Shown: piece by piece, positions 51,818-64,000 of the stretch
How positions within the stretch are numbered: the stretch's first letter is position 1
Layout of the letters: each line of letters begins with the position of its first letter
Position numbers and translations under genes: made by a program
Notes under the pieces: model-generated
The model's input: only the letters and a program-made list of their open reading frames with translations
The model's database searches: none
What the model was told of the DNA's origin: nothing
Source of the DNA: Balanoglossus misakiensis
Lineage: Eukaryota; Hemichordata
DNA length: 64,000 nt
Reading direction: 5' to 3'
Assembly (NCBI GenBank): GCA_040954595.2
Contig: CM082576.2
Coordinates: forward strand, 4,216,001 to 4,280,000

Positions 51818-54800
51818 AATCCAACCATGGCTTTTCTTTGAAAAATTAGTCCACCTGAAAACCTGTGCTACAGCAAATGTTTCTCTTTCAAGGCCATGCT
51901 GATGATGCAGATATTGACCAAGAACTGAACTTTTTTAATTTCACAATTGTCCTTAAGGATGTACCATCTACCTGTCAGAGAAAGAAGTTACTGTATCTTC
52001 CAGTAACATTTACCAGGGAACCGCCTTTAACAAGTTCAAGGGTTAGTGTCAGTGCAAGTACATGTAGGTTTTATCACAGAGACTGGCAACATTATCAGAA
52101 CTGTCTGTGCTTTACATGTACCGGTATGTGGTTCTGGTTCTTGTATTTTTCAATGTCCAACATTCAGAATAAAGGCAAAAATGTCTTTTGATTAAAGGCA
52201 GTTTTTGACTTCAGTCTCTCTTCTTGAAGCTGCCCCTGCACCTTGACATGCTTTGAACTGCCAGAGTTGGGCGACCCAAAATAACCAGGCCCTCTAAAAT
52301 GACTGACACAAATGATGACATGGGCGTGTGTGCAGCAAACATAACCCATTGATTGAATAGAAAACAGCGTGTCAACACCATGAATGCTATTCCAAACTCT
52401 TGAGAGTACAAGATAGATGAAGCCCTCCCGACAAGTCTTTGTTGAGCAACTTTAAATGATCACCATATAATTGGACCAAGAATGTAACAGGGGTTCACTG
52501 AACTGCGGAATGGCTCCTTTAGTAAATGCCACAGCCGAGCTTGTTCAGACTGTTTGTGTGTATGTTTGTTCTGCTAGCTTGCATATTTAGGTCTTCAAAT
52601 TCAATGGACCTATAATAACCTACATTTTGTTGTATCACCCGTACACTACAAAGACTCCCAGTGATTGAGTGATGTCACGTCATACTGTTACAGGGCTGTT
52701 ACACTTCATATAACTGGAAAAGACACAGGATTATAATTAAAATAAAGACAAAAATCTGTAGTTGCTGTACTATTAGAAGCATATATTTTCCAGTCTGTGC
52801 AAAGACACTTTTAGTCTAGAACTACTAATAGTCACCCAGGAGACTTATCCTGAATTTAATCCGTCATGGTGATCCTAATTTCACTATTTTTCCTCTTGGC
52901 ATACATGGTTTTCATCCCTCAATAATGTCATTCTTTTCCCGAGACACTTTGTTCCCAATACGGAAACCTTGCCAAAAATGTCTCTGTGTTATACGTACAA
53001 AAATGTAGTTGCACCAACTACTGCCACCGTGCGTACATTAGTTCCATTCCCATCATGCCATTCAAGTGTAAAGACTTCATTCGTGGGTATTCAAAGTTTA
53101 TACAAAGCATGATGGGAAGGCTGTGCAGTGACGATCACAGACTGGGGTGCCAACTGTTTCCAGTGTTAGTGTGTAACCATAGATACGTACAAATAGCCTG
53201 CACATCCTCTGTTATGTGTATGTAATATCACATCAAAGAGACTGGCTGAGATGGTAGCAGTTTTCACCTGGATATTAGAAACTCAAGTATTTTGTTTATC
53301 TAACAGGTATACTTTCACATAGACATCGATAGGAAACCCAACCTCTACCTGCAAAATTATCATGCACTTTAGGCAATGTGTCAATATTGATTTGACATTG
53401 TTTGATGTTCTGTGAATTACAACTTTCAGCGCAGCGTTTCTGGATAAATGTGTGCCATTTTACACTTCAGAAAGTTATTGAAAGCCCCAACAACGGACGA
53501 GAGTTCCTAAAAAGCCCATTGCTGTAAAATGACCCAATAATTGGTACATTTGATGTGTGCGCTGCTCGGAAAACTATAACCTGAGCCAGCTGACTTGTCA
53601 GTTACAAATCGGCAAAGCAAATATGCACCGACCGACTTCTGGATTTTATGCGTATATACATACATGGCGCAATATTTGTATTGATGGGTCGAGAAATTCG
53701 CGCAGACGAGATACAGAGAGACAGGGTATTATTTATAGCCATATCTGCTCCTCGGAGTGCAGGGTTGCCATGAATTGAATCTTTTATGAGTTCACAGCGC
53801 TTTATTTGCGGAAGCACTTATTGTTACAGCTAAACAAATAAAATAAAAGTAAAACAAGTATATAGAGCAGCCAATGGAGCGATGCAGACATGTCTGTGCG
53901 TAAAAAAAGACGGCGTTGATACGCAACACGCTGAGTGTGTCCCCGCGCGTACGTACGGGCGGAAGGCCACGCCAGGGTTACCCTGCTGGAGATTGTTCAA
54001 ATTGAAAACGCTGCCTGTCACGGTTGTTCATCACCCTTCACCGTGTTGTCACCAGCCAATATAATGCGGCGCATTGTCAGCCCAGAGATTGGCACAAATC
54101 AGATTGACCCCAACATAAATTGCGCTGTAAAGCTCAGGGCATGGTGTGGGCCGCCCGACTGGTTTACAAGTATTATGAACTTTAATGGAATTGAAATAAA
54201 TAAATGATAATTCGGCGCTGAAGTGTCTCGATTCTCGGAAGGTTTGACTGGACTGCTCCCCAGGTATTTGTTACAACAGTGGCTGACGGCTATGTATTCT
54301 GTAACCACGACATGTGAAAGCATATTCTGCCAAGAATATTGGGCCATGGAGACAACAAACAAGGCTCCCTGAGAATTGCGAATCGGCAAATTATGTCCAT
54401 TTTAAAAATCCCTCCAATAAATTTTCTTACAGTGGAGTAGTTAACCTACAAAAAATGATCAGAGGTGTCGGAATTGTACATTTGATCAAGATGATGTATA
54501 TTTAGAGAATTTTGTTCCATGAATTTAATAAAGAATTCTCATAAGTATTGATTTAAATGTATATTTAAGTTATGAACATGGCTATAGTTTTTTAAAAAGT
54601 GTAATAATTTCTGCAGGTAGCATATCTTGTAAAAAAATGAATATTGTACTTTATATAAATTTGATCAGTCCAGTCTCATGTGGAAGGGAATTACTGCAGA
54701 AGTGGTTGGCTGGAAATGTGACGACTAATTTCTCCATGGTTGTGTCAAAGCCTTCTGACTCTATAGGGAGTGACATCAACATTTTTCACCTGGGCCAGGA

Positions 54801-57800
54801 AACGCACTCGCTTAAATCCCTTGATGGAAACTAAACGGACTCAAAAAGAATGTCAACCAACTCAGAGTTAATGGAAATTGGTGCAAAAAAAAAGACTACT
54901 GTGTTTTACAAGGCTTGTGAAAGTATGGCCGTTCATCACCTTGGTAACACCATCCTTCAAAAAAAAAGAGGGAAAAATGAAAAGACAAATCAAGGTTGAT
55001 CAGGGGGAAGAGATCTTCATCAAGCAAGACATCTTCGTGTCTTATCTAACTCTTAGCAGTGTCCCACTGTTCAACTCATTAATTGCCATTAAGTCAGGCT
55101 CCTTATTTGAAATGGGTACATATATCACAGCAAAAGGCCCGCTGTACCCCTCATCAAAGCATATAAATCTTGGTCTGACTGACAATCCAAGTAAACCCTA
55201 CACACACTATCTTCCTTTCAGTCGAAGTTGTCATCAGACTTCTCTTCAATGAAATCGATGAATTTGGATAATTGCACTGCAGGATGCGCTGATATTAAAA
55301 CTTCATAACCCTGTTGTAAGACATTTATTACATTATCAATCAAAGCCACTCACAGTTTCTGTTTATTTTACAGTTTTAATTTCCATTTAGTTTTTTCATC
55401 ATTTTTCATCTGCACTACCTGAAAAAACCTCTCAGTCAGACGTGAAAAATACAAGTTTTTATTTGCCACAAGCCCCCGTCTCCCTCCCCTAAACGTTCAG
55501 TGACTTTCCATTCTCATGATTTTAATTCTGAGGAAATGTGTCAGCAAGCAGAGATTATAATATATCTTCCATGTACTTTCTTATCTTACAGAAACTACCA
55601 AAGGAATAGTCAGTAGTTATATTTTAATCACAAAGTCACATCTCATCAAATTTCTTGTATCTCAATTGTATGGTTATTAGATATTTCTAATTAGGAAAAA
55701 TTACAAATATTAAAAGTTGCATATATCATTTTTATGAACATTATTTCATGAGGGGAGATAAACACATAAACCTAATTTATTTACTTTGAAAAAAACTGCT
55801 TGCTGCAGTTCAAATGGCCTGAGAAATCTGGGGACAAGTGGGTGAAGAGAGCCCTCTAGTGTCAAGTGTATTTATCCTCCTGGCCTGGCAGTGGACTTCA
55901 CGGAAGAGAATTGTATTGAGGGCAGTGCAAAGAGTTTGGGATTTCCAGTTAAAACGACACAAGACATAGTGACAAGATTCAGCGTTTAATTATTATAGCT
56001 GTTGAATCTTTTGTCTCATATATGTACCACTCTCTCAAAACAAAAGAAATAAAAAATTTAGGCAATCAAACCAAGCAAAATTTATAAATTTGTTAAATTA
56101 GATGTTGTTAGAAGGTTCAACAAATTAATCCCAGCTTCCCTTTTTCAACTTTTGATGACAAGAGCCCTCTTGAGTTCAATTTTCTTTGATTCCACTTGAA
56201 TGAGTGCCTGCGATATTTTCCCTGTTTATCCATGCTACTCACTTTACTCTATGACTGCTCTCACAAGTCACAAATATATCATTCAACAAAGATTTACTCT
56301 CCAATAACTGTGAGCAAAGTTGTATAACTGTATGTAGAAAGAGTTGTGGTTGTCACAAAGATATGTCAATCTTCTCCTCGTTTTGCGAGAGACGTACAGG
56401 ATAAAAAAAATTGAAACTTTCCCCAGAGTGTGATATTAGACTAACACATGAGATGCAAACAAGTATTTTTTCTGTTGTACAATAGAATCCCATTAGGGCC
56501 TGTTTCAATCACATCCTGGCGAATCCGGTATAATGCAAGTCTGCATCTCCTGTGTAGGAAACAACACAGTCACTAACTACCACGTCACCTTTTCTCCACC
56601 GAATAGCTCACTCCGGGACGTCGGTTTTGCAAAGCCCAGCATGGCCACTGCACATTGCCTCTGCCGGGGGAAATTCACCCACAATCAGTTTTTCACAAAT
56701 GGCTTTATCACCAACGTTTCCAGAAGGAGAGTGAGAGAACGAGAGAGAGAGAGAAAGAAAAAGAGACGCTTGGTCCAATCACACCGACAACATTCCCAGC
56801 AATGCATTATTCCATTTCCTTAATTTCACCGTATATTGCATCAATTATCCAGCCTTGAATCTCGGCATTAGAAGGAACATAACGCGTCTGCTCAAACTAC
56901 CGCCATTTGAGACAAATTGAACTCAAAACGAAAAAAAAAGGGGGACATGCTACCTGGTAATAAGTTTGTTACACGGGCAATATAAGTGAAATGGTCACAG
57001 GATTCAATCGGAGTGGAAATAAGAGTGTAATGAGATGGTGAGAGAAATGTTGCGAACAATGGCATCATTTCTCGTCCGGCTGTACCCGGCGTTCTAACAC
57101 CTCCCCTAACAGGATGCCGTCATAACTCAGTCATAAAACGGTGCGCCCAAGTGCCATCACCTCCTTATCGGATGCTAATTGACTTTCTACAAAGTGCAAG
57201 TGACTGTTCTAATTTGAAAGTACACTTTTCAGGACGTGGAAAAGTCCAAATGAGGACTTTCAGTGTGGCGTGGTCATATTCATGTACACAGCTTCCGGGT
57301 GGGGGAGGGACGTGTGCTGGAACATATTGGAGATGTGTCATTCACAGTGCGATGTGCACTGCACCGTTCCGCGGTCCAATTGGCTTTTTTGTCGGATGAT
57401 CTCGGAATCACTTCTGTTTTGCACTTGCAGACTACTGGAACCTGTGTCCATTCAGAATGATAGTCAGCAGTGACAGTGTCGAACACAGTTTATCACATAA
57501 TGGGCATTTATTAGGGAATCACTTTTTACGTTGACATCATCTTCGTAGACTTCGTACAAGTTAGAATGCCGTGGGCATATGACAAGATTTTTTAGGCTCA
57601 GAGAAAAGAGTTCTGTAAATCATTGTGAGATTATCATTTCCCCAACAAGACTGACACTATAGTACCCAGAAAGAGTAAGACCAGATGCAAGTCTTGCTGA
57701 AGCCATGTTGTATACCCCCTGCAGAGCTGGTCAAACATGCCTGTATACAGAGAGGGCAGAGGTCACTCCTACCCAGACAGATTATGACCTGAGAAAAGAG

Positions 57801-59727
57801 GTCAGGGACTTAACTGGCCATCACAGCATTTACTCAGCGCTTTCACATGTAAATGTCCAGGGCAGCTAAGCAGCTGTTCTGAAAAACCTTACGACCTTTT
57901 TAGACTCCAGCTCCCCACAAATGTTGACTCTTCAGATCAAGTTTGGCGGGACGTTTGATGAGGGATTTGAAAAAAAAAACAGAAATTTTAGCTGCGGTTT
58001 TAATTTATTGAAAACGACACAAGAATGCCAATGTACATTCCGTATTTCACTTAACTTCCACTACTGGAACCATATTTGAAGAAAAAACAAGAATTACATT
58101 TCTTATTGGCCGATATAAGAATGTAATTTCATCAGCTCTGTTCATTGTTTATTTTGTAAATCTGAGAGTTAGATTTCTCTGGAAAGAACAAAACTGAAAC
58201 TTTTTTGATTCTTGAATATTCACATATGATGTTGGTAAAAACTATCCAGCTAGTTCTGGTATTATGTACGTTGTATCTTTTAAACCAGTTAAGCGAATGC
58301 TTCTTCTTTTTGCCTTTTGATAACTGTGGTCTGCAGCCTGATTAAAACAAGTTTTAAATAACAAATAGTTGTGGTGGCAGCTCATCGTAATGAGTTGAAT
58401 GAAATTACCATCACCAAGAAGTTAAAGAGAATACTACATAAAAGATATACCTTCAGGGGATGTGTTAGGAGGACAGCGATTTATTAGCCGACAGATAAGA
58501 TAAAATGGCAATTTATTTTTTTCCTCCAAAAAATCAACTACCACTGATCTTATCGGAGTGGAGACGATGAGAAAATGATGGATTGCCGACTTGGCAGTGA
58601 AATTAAAACACCTAAATTTCTGTAAGAGTTGCATCAGTGAAAGGGGGTCAACTTTGCGACGTTGCACGTTATGCAAAGTGGGATAAAGGAAAAAAATTGC
58701 TGTATCACAACGGTAGAAGGTGGCAAACTTTGTAAAGGTTCATTTATTCAACTGACAGAAACTCTTGGTGATGTACAGTGAGGCAAAATATGTTATTTGA
58801 GTGTGGCATCTCTTGTCGAAGGCAGTCCAAGGTGCACTATGCATCAGTGGTGTTGTGATGATGATTGTGTGATTAAAATAGAGAAAATTATACTGGTATC
58901 CATATAGCGAGGAGGAGAATGGTTTCGCTTTACCAAGGATCGTACAATTTTATGTAAAAACAGGTCAACTAATGGATCAACCTGAGTGTCCACCTCATCC
59001 GCGTTTCTGTTTAAACAGAAGTTTCGTGCACATATTGACCATTCATCTGATGAAAGACCACTGCAAATGCAACAGACTTGACAGTTCAATAGATGTTTGG
59101 TGCTGGCATACATGTACTTGTGAGACAGTGACAGACTGACAGAAACAGACACACACACAGAACACTATTGACACTTATATACTGTTCAGTTCTATGTTAA
59201 CCACTGAGTGGTAGAAATGATGAGTATTTGAATTCATTCTTTTCTCTCTTCTGATCTGGTTTGATACTTTTTCTATCAAGCATTTTTATGTGGATTATAA
59301 ATTTAGGAAATCACATAAACTTTCACATAAAGTTAGTCTCTATAATAAATTATTGTTTTTGGATTCTGTATTTCAAAACTACTACTCTGCACACACCGAT
59401 GTATGTACATCCAATTTCCTAGTAAAGTTTTTCCAAAAAGTTTGCATTTATTTCTGCAGTAAACAATTACCAAGATGAATGGTTTCCTTATACTACTTGA
59501 TGTGTCTGCAGTTCTTAACAGAATTGAGCAGGTAATTGGAGGCTGTCTCCCCTATTCATAGAAAAATGGAATGACTCGCCAAAGAAAACAATCAGATGGT
59601 TCTAAGATAAGATGAACATGGGGGTGAAGAGGTTAATGGTTATGTATGATATGCTTTGAGAAAATGTAGTACAGAGTAAAAGCATCCGCAGTGCATTACA
59701 GGAGACCATTTCGCTCGAACCTAAGTA
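51818..59727. other. long non-coding stretch with CpG-retaining patches
   Basis: No gene is supported. The 108-codon frame at 51865-52191 and the 124-codon frame at 54878-55252 resemble nothing known. CpG-retaining, complex segments occur at about 53530-54200 (including CGCGCGTACGTACGGGCGG) and about 56890-57500; both look like candidate regulatory elements. A purine-only GA tract lies near 56727-56765. A CTCF-like core on the minus strand (CACTAGAGGGC) lies at about 55851-55861. Confidence 0.45.
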
Positions 59728-59788
59728 CCCTTACGAAAAAATAAGGCTTCTGGCGAACAGTTGTGGTAAACTTACCGCAACTTTGCGG

Positions 59789-60105
59789 CACATATACCGC
59801 AGCTGTTTGCGGCGCACGCGCGGCTAATGCATATTTTCGCATGCAAATGAGCTGTTGCGGCGCACAGTTGCGGTAAACATACCGCAACTTTGTGGCACAT
59901 ATGCGGCACGTATGCCAAAACAGGGGTTTGCGGCGTACATGCCGCAAATTCTGCCCTTTGCAACTTTGCGGCGCATATACCGCAACTGTTTGCGGCGCAC
60001 GCGCGGCTAATGCATATTTTCGCATGCAAATGAGCTGTTGCGGCGAACAGTTGCGGTAAACATACCGCAACTTTGTGGGTTTGCGGCGTATATGCCGCAA
60101 ATTAT
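59789..60105. repeat. 183-bp tandem duplication inside the transposon's left arm
   Basis: CTGTTTGCGGCGCACGCGCG, followed by TAATGCATATTTTCGCATGC and then AAATGAGCTGTTGCGGCG, occurs twice, at 59803 and 59986, a spacing of 183 bases. The second copy is cut short. Each unit contains several TTGCGG/CCGCAA words in both orientations, giving strong hairpin potential. Confidence 0.85.
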
Positions 60106-60889
60106 GACCTCTTGTTAATACATGTAATTAATCCCTACTGTGGCCCCTTCTTAGCTACCAGCCACCCGTGAAAAGAATTGCCAATCTATCCATTCTGTTC
60201 TGAAGTTTGCATACTTCACAGTACAATGTACATGTATCTTGGTTCAGCAAATCTTAATTCTCATGTGAATTTGGTGTGTCATATTCATACATGTACTTCC
60301 CATAAGGAGAGTTATCCCAAGTATATTCAACAGGCTTAGACAAAACATCCTTTCTTTGTTAAATTGTGACCCTCATTGTTTATTTCGACAGCAGGCATTA
60401 TTTTATAGTTATCTCAAGTGATTCAACTACCACAGAAACCAACAAAATTTAGAAAACTCACCCAGCTGTATACATGTCATTGCAATGTTCTTGTCTCAAG
60501 TGTCCTCTTACTGGTATAAATTGTCTTGGATCAACACCAGAGTTTTTCTTTTGCAGACACTTTTCCATTTAGTCTGACTTTTAGTACAAGATTATGACAT
60601 CATCCTCAGGAAATTGTTCAAACTACTGACCTCTGGTAATGCACAAATATCGCTACCACAGTATTCAAGTGAAGCAGCTTCCAACTGTATGGATTGGTGA
60701 CATCAAATTCATGGTTTTTGATGGGCACAGTGACTACAGTGTAACCTTACACAATCAAAATGTCCGCCTAAATGAAACCAGCCTCATTCTCGTTTCTGCA
60801 CATGTCACCAAAAAGTAATTATAACCAGCTGCATATTCAAACTCTGTTTTACTAGAACGTTCTGGCATATATACCGCAACCGTGCCGCA

Positions 60890-61065
60890 ACAGACTCCAC
60901 TGATCACCAGATAATATCAAACTCCCTGTTTACTTTACTTTTGCGGCATATGCGCCGCAAAAGGCTCCACTGATCACCAGTAGTACAAGACACTCTGTGT
61001 TTACTTAAATGTTGCGGCATACGTGCCGCAAAAGTCTTGACTGATCGCCAGAAGTGTGCCGGTAC
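60890..61065 (+). repeat. ~70-bp repeat, about 2.5 copies, in the transposon's right arm
   Basis: CTCCACTGATCACCAG recurs at about 60895 and 60965, with a diverged copy (CTTGACTGATCGCCAG) at about 61036. The two full copies contain the palindromes TTGCGGCATATGCGCCGCAA and TTGCGGCATACGTGCCGCAA. The right arm thus has its own repeat, distinct from the 183-bp unit on the left. Confidence 0.8.
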
Positions 61066-61177
61066 TGGCGATCATCGGCGATTAGTCGCCACAAAGTTGC
61101 GGTCAGAAATTTGCGTGCCGCACATGTGCCACAACTTCGCCGCATGTTTGCCGCAAGAAAACAACTTCGTAAGGGTA

Positions 61178-64000
61178 GTCTTAACTTTGTTAGCCATTCA
61201 GAGGAGAGCATCATCTTTCAACGTAAAAGGACCCACGGCTTTGTGGAAATTATTTTTTACTAGAGCTAAAAGTCATCGCGTTAATAGCAGATGTCCAAAA
61301 CCACAAATGGCGCAAGTTTACCAAACAAAGGTTCACGAGTAACATTCTCAGATGCCACAGAAAATCAGAAACTCAACCAAGATTGAGTTCTTGGCGTGAA
61401 ACCGCTCCTTTGAGAGAGAGAAAGAAAAAAAAGGAAATTGAGCATATTCTGGCTGCGTTTGTGACAGAGATATGCTCCACCATACATCAGTGGTCATGTC
61501 TGCAGACCATAACAGATCATTTAATCAACAACAATCAATTCACATAACAACCAATAACTATGGTAATCTGAGAGCAGTGCAGTATTAACCATGCAAGGAA
61601 TGATGTCAACCTTTTACTCTCCTTTTTTCTGAATGTCTAGGATTTGACAAAGCCTTCTGATAAAGTCAGGTGCTCTTGCACAATGTATTTCATTATTACA
61701 AATCTGGAACACTCAGTTTGAACAATCGGTGTTCATATCACTGTCAACATCGAAGTTGCGTTGATCTTGCTGGTATACATATTTTCAGAGGTCTTTTCCT
61801 CACCAATTGCACTGCACTGAAAATCACATACTCTTTTCAAATTAAATTTAAAAAAGGAGTATTTTTTTAAATTTGGTGTAAAAGTGATATTCACACAAAA
61901 ATGTGGTTATAAGTTGAGGTGATTCTGTGACTGTCTTCAACATCCACAAATATCAGATGACCTGATGCCTGTTGTAATGCAGTGGCTTGCTAATATCCTC
62001 AATGGAAAACTCCCCAAGTAATCATGTAGCTGCAAAGTCGAGCTCCGAAGGAAATTGTAAATCGATTTCCAAAGCAATCATTCTAAGTTGAGAGAAAAAA
62101 AGATACACATGTGCCTATGAAGCAAAGAACAAATTTTCCTGGCCGTCAGCAAATGAAACGGCAGTGATTATCCGTGTGACTTTTAGTTGTGTTTGATTTC
62201 TTGTTTCTGAGCTTGGTCTGGGAACCATGCATTTGCCAGGTTCGTTCCCTTGTGCGAAATCCTGCTACAAGCTGGCGAACAAAGGTTCAAATTGTTCTGG
62301 TGTTTTTTCACAAATGGGGAAAAATGACCCAAGGAGGTCATGTCTAACAGCATGCTCATTCCATTTTCCCGAAATATGGAGCTTTTCCGAGGACAATGGT
62401 CTTGCACTTAAAACCTCTTTTTGTGGTGGCGAATCTGAACCGATGCATTCATGGGAAAGTGTGAAAAAAAAGTGGTGTGATTTATCGTACTTCTCAGAAA
62501 ATCACAAAAGCATAACAAGTCGAGGGAGTGATGCCGGGCTATACTACATTGGATCCTTTTGAATAATATGGTTTTGCTCATTTGAAACTAATGACAGGCA
62601 CCCACACACCATGGTCGAAATCCTCGCATGGTTGTTTAACCGCTTTCATGTCAGACTCTCTGGCAACAAGAAGCTTAAAATTTCACCACAACATCTCGGG
62701 TATCATCATGGCCTGAATGGGGATCGATGTTAACAAAACTTTTCAGAAAACTCAAGCAGTGCATCGGTGGTTTGAAGTGATTGTGATTCAGGGAGGTATA
62801 ATTATCAGACCAACAAGAGAAGATGGTAAAATCCCGACTGTGACAGCATTGTGTCTTTACTTTTACTTATAAATGTCATTGAAAGACTTGGAATTGACGG
62901 GGAAAAAAACAGAGAACAGGTCAACTTTGTTGAGACGTCTACTTAAATAGTCAACTAAATTGTATATCAGAACTTAATATACATGTAAGCTCTGTACTAC
63001 AGAACAAATTAATAATCAACTGCAGATACTTCCACGTCAGGCGTTACACAAAATACGGAGGTGCACTCATGACTATAACACTCCAGCCAACTCTCTGCCG
63101 TTCCCCAATCTCATAATGCTCCCAGTTTGTTTTTGCTTAGATTCACCGTATGATAGGGAGGGTTCAACGACAGACAGACTACACGTTCTGCCTGAGTGAA
63201 CACGTGCAATTCACTTCTATTACATTGCCCAGACCCAAGAGATTCACAGCCCGAAACTTTCCCAAAAGCTGGCTAGTTTATCTTCATCATTAGAGTCATG
63301 CCTCAGATATTTCATTTTGGGCGACTGTCTTCTGGAAGGCTGCGGCGCAATTATTCAATATAAAGTCCAATATGATCTGACAATGCTCGGCATACATCAT
63401 AATTTACACTATTTTTGATTAAATCCAAGACACTTCATTAAAAGGACGCTGTCCCGTGCATTGGAAAGTTTGCAGAGGGGGTGGGAAAGGACTTTGTTTC
63501 TTCAATGTCCGTGCATGGACGTTGAAAGTGTGGGAGGATGGACAAAGTGTGATTTGTGGGGCAATAATGTTCTGTCACTCCCCGAGGGGCTTCATGCATT
63601 GATTTTCATATTCAGGTTTACCGTGATACATGGAAGGCATTAACTTTTGCTTTACACTTGTCTGGCAAGATCAATACGTGGTGTTGAATACCAGATTGAA
63701 ATATGTTTGACCATTGGGTGGCTAGCCAGTGTCTATATGGATGTATAATAAAATCACCAGTTTATGAATCTTCATGATCTGAAAGTTGTCACATGCAAAG
63801 GAATGTTTACATTTTGTGGCAACACAGGCAACAAAATAATAAACAAAGCATTACACGCACAAGACACGTGGGGACTAAAATGAAGAAGTAGTGCCTGGTG
63901 TTCTGAAAAGAGTGAGCTAACCCTGCTCCACGTAGGGCTCACATCTATCCAGAGTCATAATTCGGGATGGTCAAATACTTTGCAGTTACATTTGTGGCCA
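61178..64000. other. non-coding stretch to the window end
   Basis: No gene is supported. The 111-codon frame at 62227-62562 is the longest, but it has no recognisable domain or splice context. A GA-rich tract is present near 61410. The segment at about 63030-63600 is somewhat more complex than its surroundings and may be regulatory. Confidence 0.45.

Larger units (their letters stand above)
59728..61175. mobile_element. non-autonomous DNA transposon (MITE-like), 1.45 kb
   Basis: The element starts CCCTTACGAA (59728-59737) and ends with the exact inverted copy TTCGTAAGGG (61166-61175). A TA dinucleotide lies immediately outside both ends (59726-59727 and 61176-61177), consistent with a TA target-site duplication. 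Both subterminal regions (about 59770-60105 and 60868-61160) are packed with TTGCGGC and its inverse GCCGCAA, while the centre (about 60110-60860) is ordinary AT-rich DNA. No transposase is encoded: the open frames (for example 59696-60100, minus) only reflect the repeats. Tc1/mariner-type elements use TA targets, but the termini do not let me name a superfamily. Confidence 0.75.

Noticed and set aside
51865-52191. 108-codon frame, considered as an isolated exon
   Set aside because: The possible acceptor (CTTTCAAG) and donor are poor, no family is recognised and composition is ordinary.
59696-60100. Minus-strand 134-codon frame with internal repeats, protein-like at first sight
   Set aside because: It follows exactly the 183-bp DNA repeat of the transposon arm, and other frames are also open; there is no domain resemblance.
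62227-62562. 111-codon cysteine-containing frame, considered as a small secreted protein
   Set aside because: No signal peptide, no regular cysteine pattern and no splice or promoter support.
1-64000. tRNA, rRNA, CRISPR array, bacterial operon or viral segment
   Set aside because: I looked for tRNA-like boxes, regular spacer arrays and compact gene blocks on both strands and found none.

Overview
This is nuclear DNA from an animal, most likely a marine invertebrate (a non-vertebrate deuterostome or a lophotrochozoan; I cannot settle which). The evidence is two intron-rich genes with GT-AG introns of roughly 0.1-1.5 kb that encode metazoan-type proteins, AT-rich spacer DNA, and many short TACATGTA-type palindromes. 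Nothing indicates a bacterial, organellar or viral origin. All recognised genes read on the + strand.

Layout. (1) 113-6217: the last 16 coding exons of a glycogen phosphorylase gene. Its first exons lie upstream of the window. A 3'UTR follows, with the best polyadenylation signal at 8312. (2) 8707-19514: a complete 24-exon gene for CEBPZ/Noc1, a nucleolar ribosome-assembly factor of the CCAAT-binding-factor family (1018 codons, no frame breaks). Its poly(A) signal is at 19562. (3) 19586-23566: intergenic DNA with no convincing gene. (4) 23567-25705: a possible start of a third gene, with a TATA box, a short basic N-terminal exon and a second small exon; the product is not recognised. (5) 25706-64000: about 38 kb without a recognisable gene, either the first long intron of gene 3 or a gene desert. 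It holds a 3 x 91-bp tandem repeat, a compound tetranucleotide microsatellite, poly-G tracts, CpG-retaining patches that look regulatory, a cluster of perfect RFX X-box motifs, and a 1.45-kb non-autonomous DNA transposon with a TA target duplication and dense TTGCGGC/GCCGCAA repeats.

Glycogen phosphorylase (cytosolic glycogen breakdown) and CEBPZ (nucleolar 60S assembly) are functionally unrelated neighbours in head-to-tail order. The most noteworthy observations are the transposon at 59728-61175, the X-box cluster at 42956-47173, the tandem repeat that copies a splice-donor region of CEBPZ (16744-16935), and the candidate promoter and first exons at 23567-25705. I did not find a clearly new multi-gene system.
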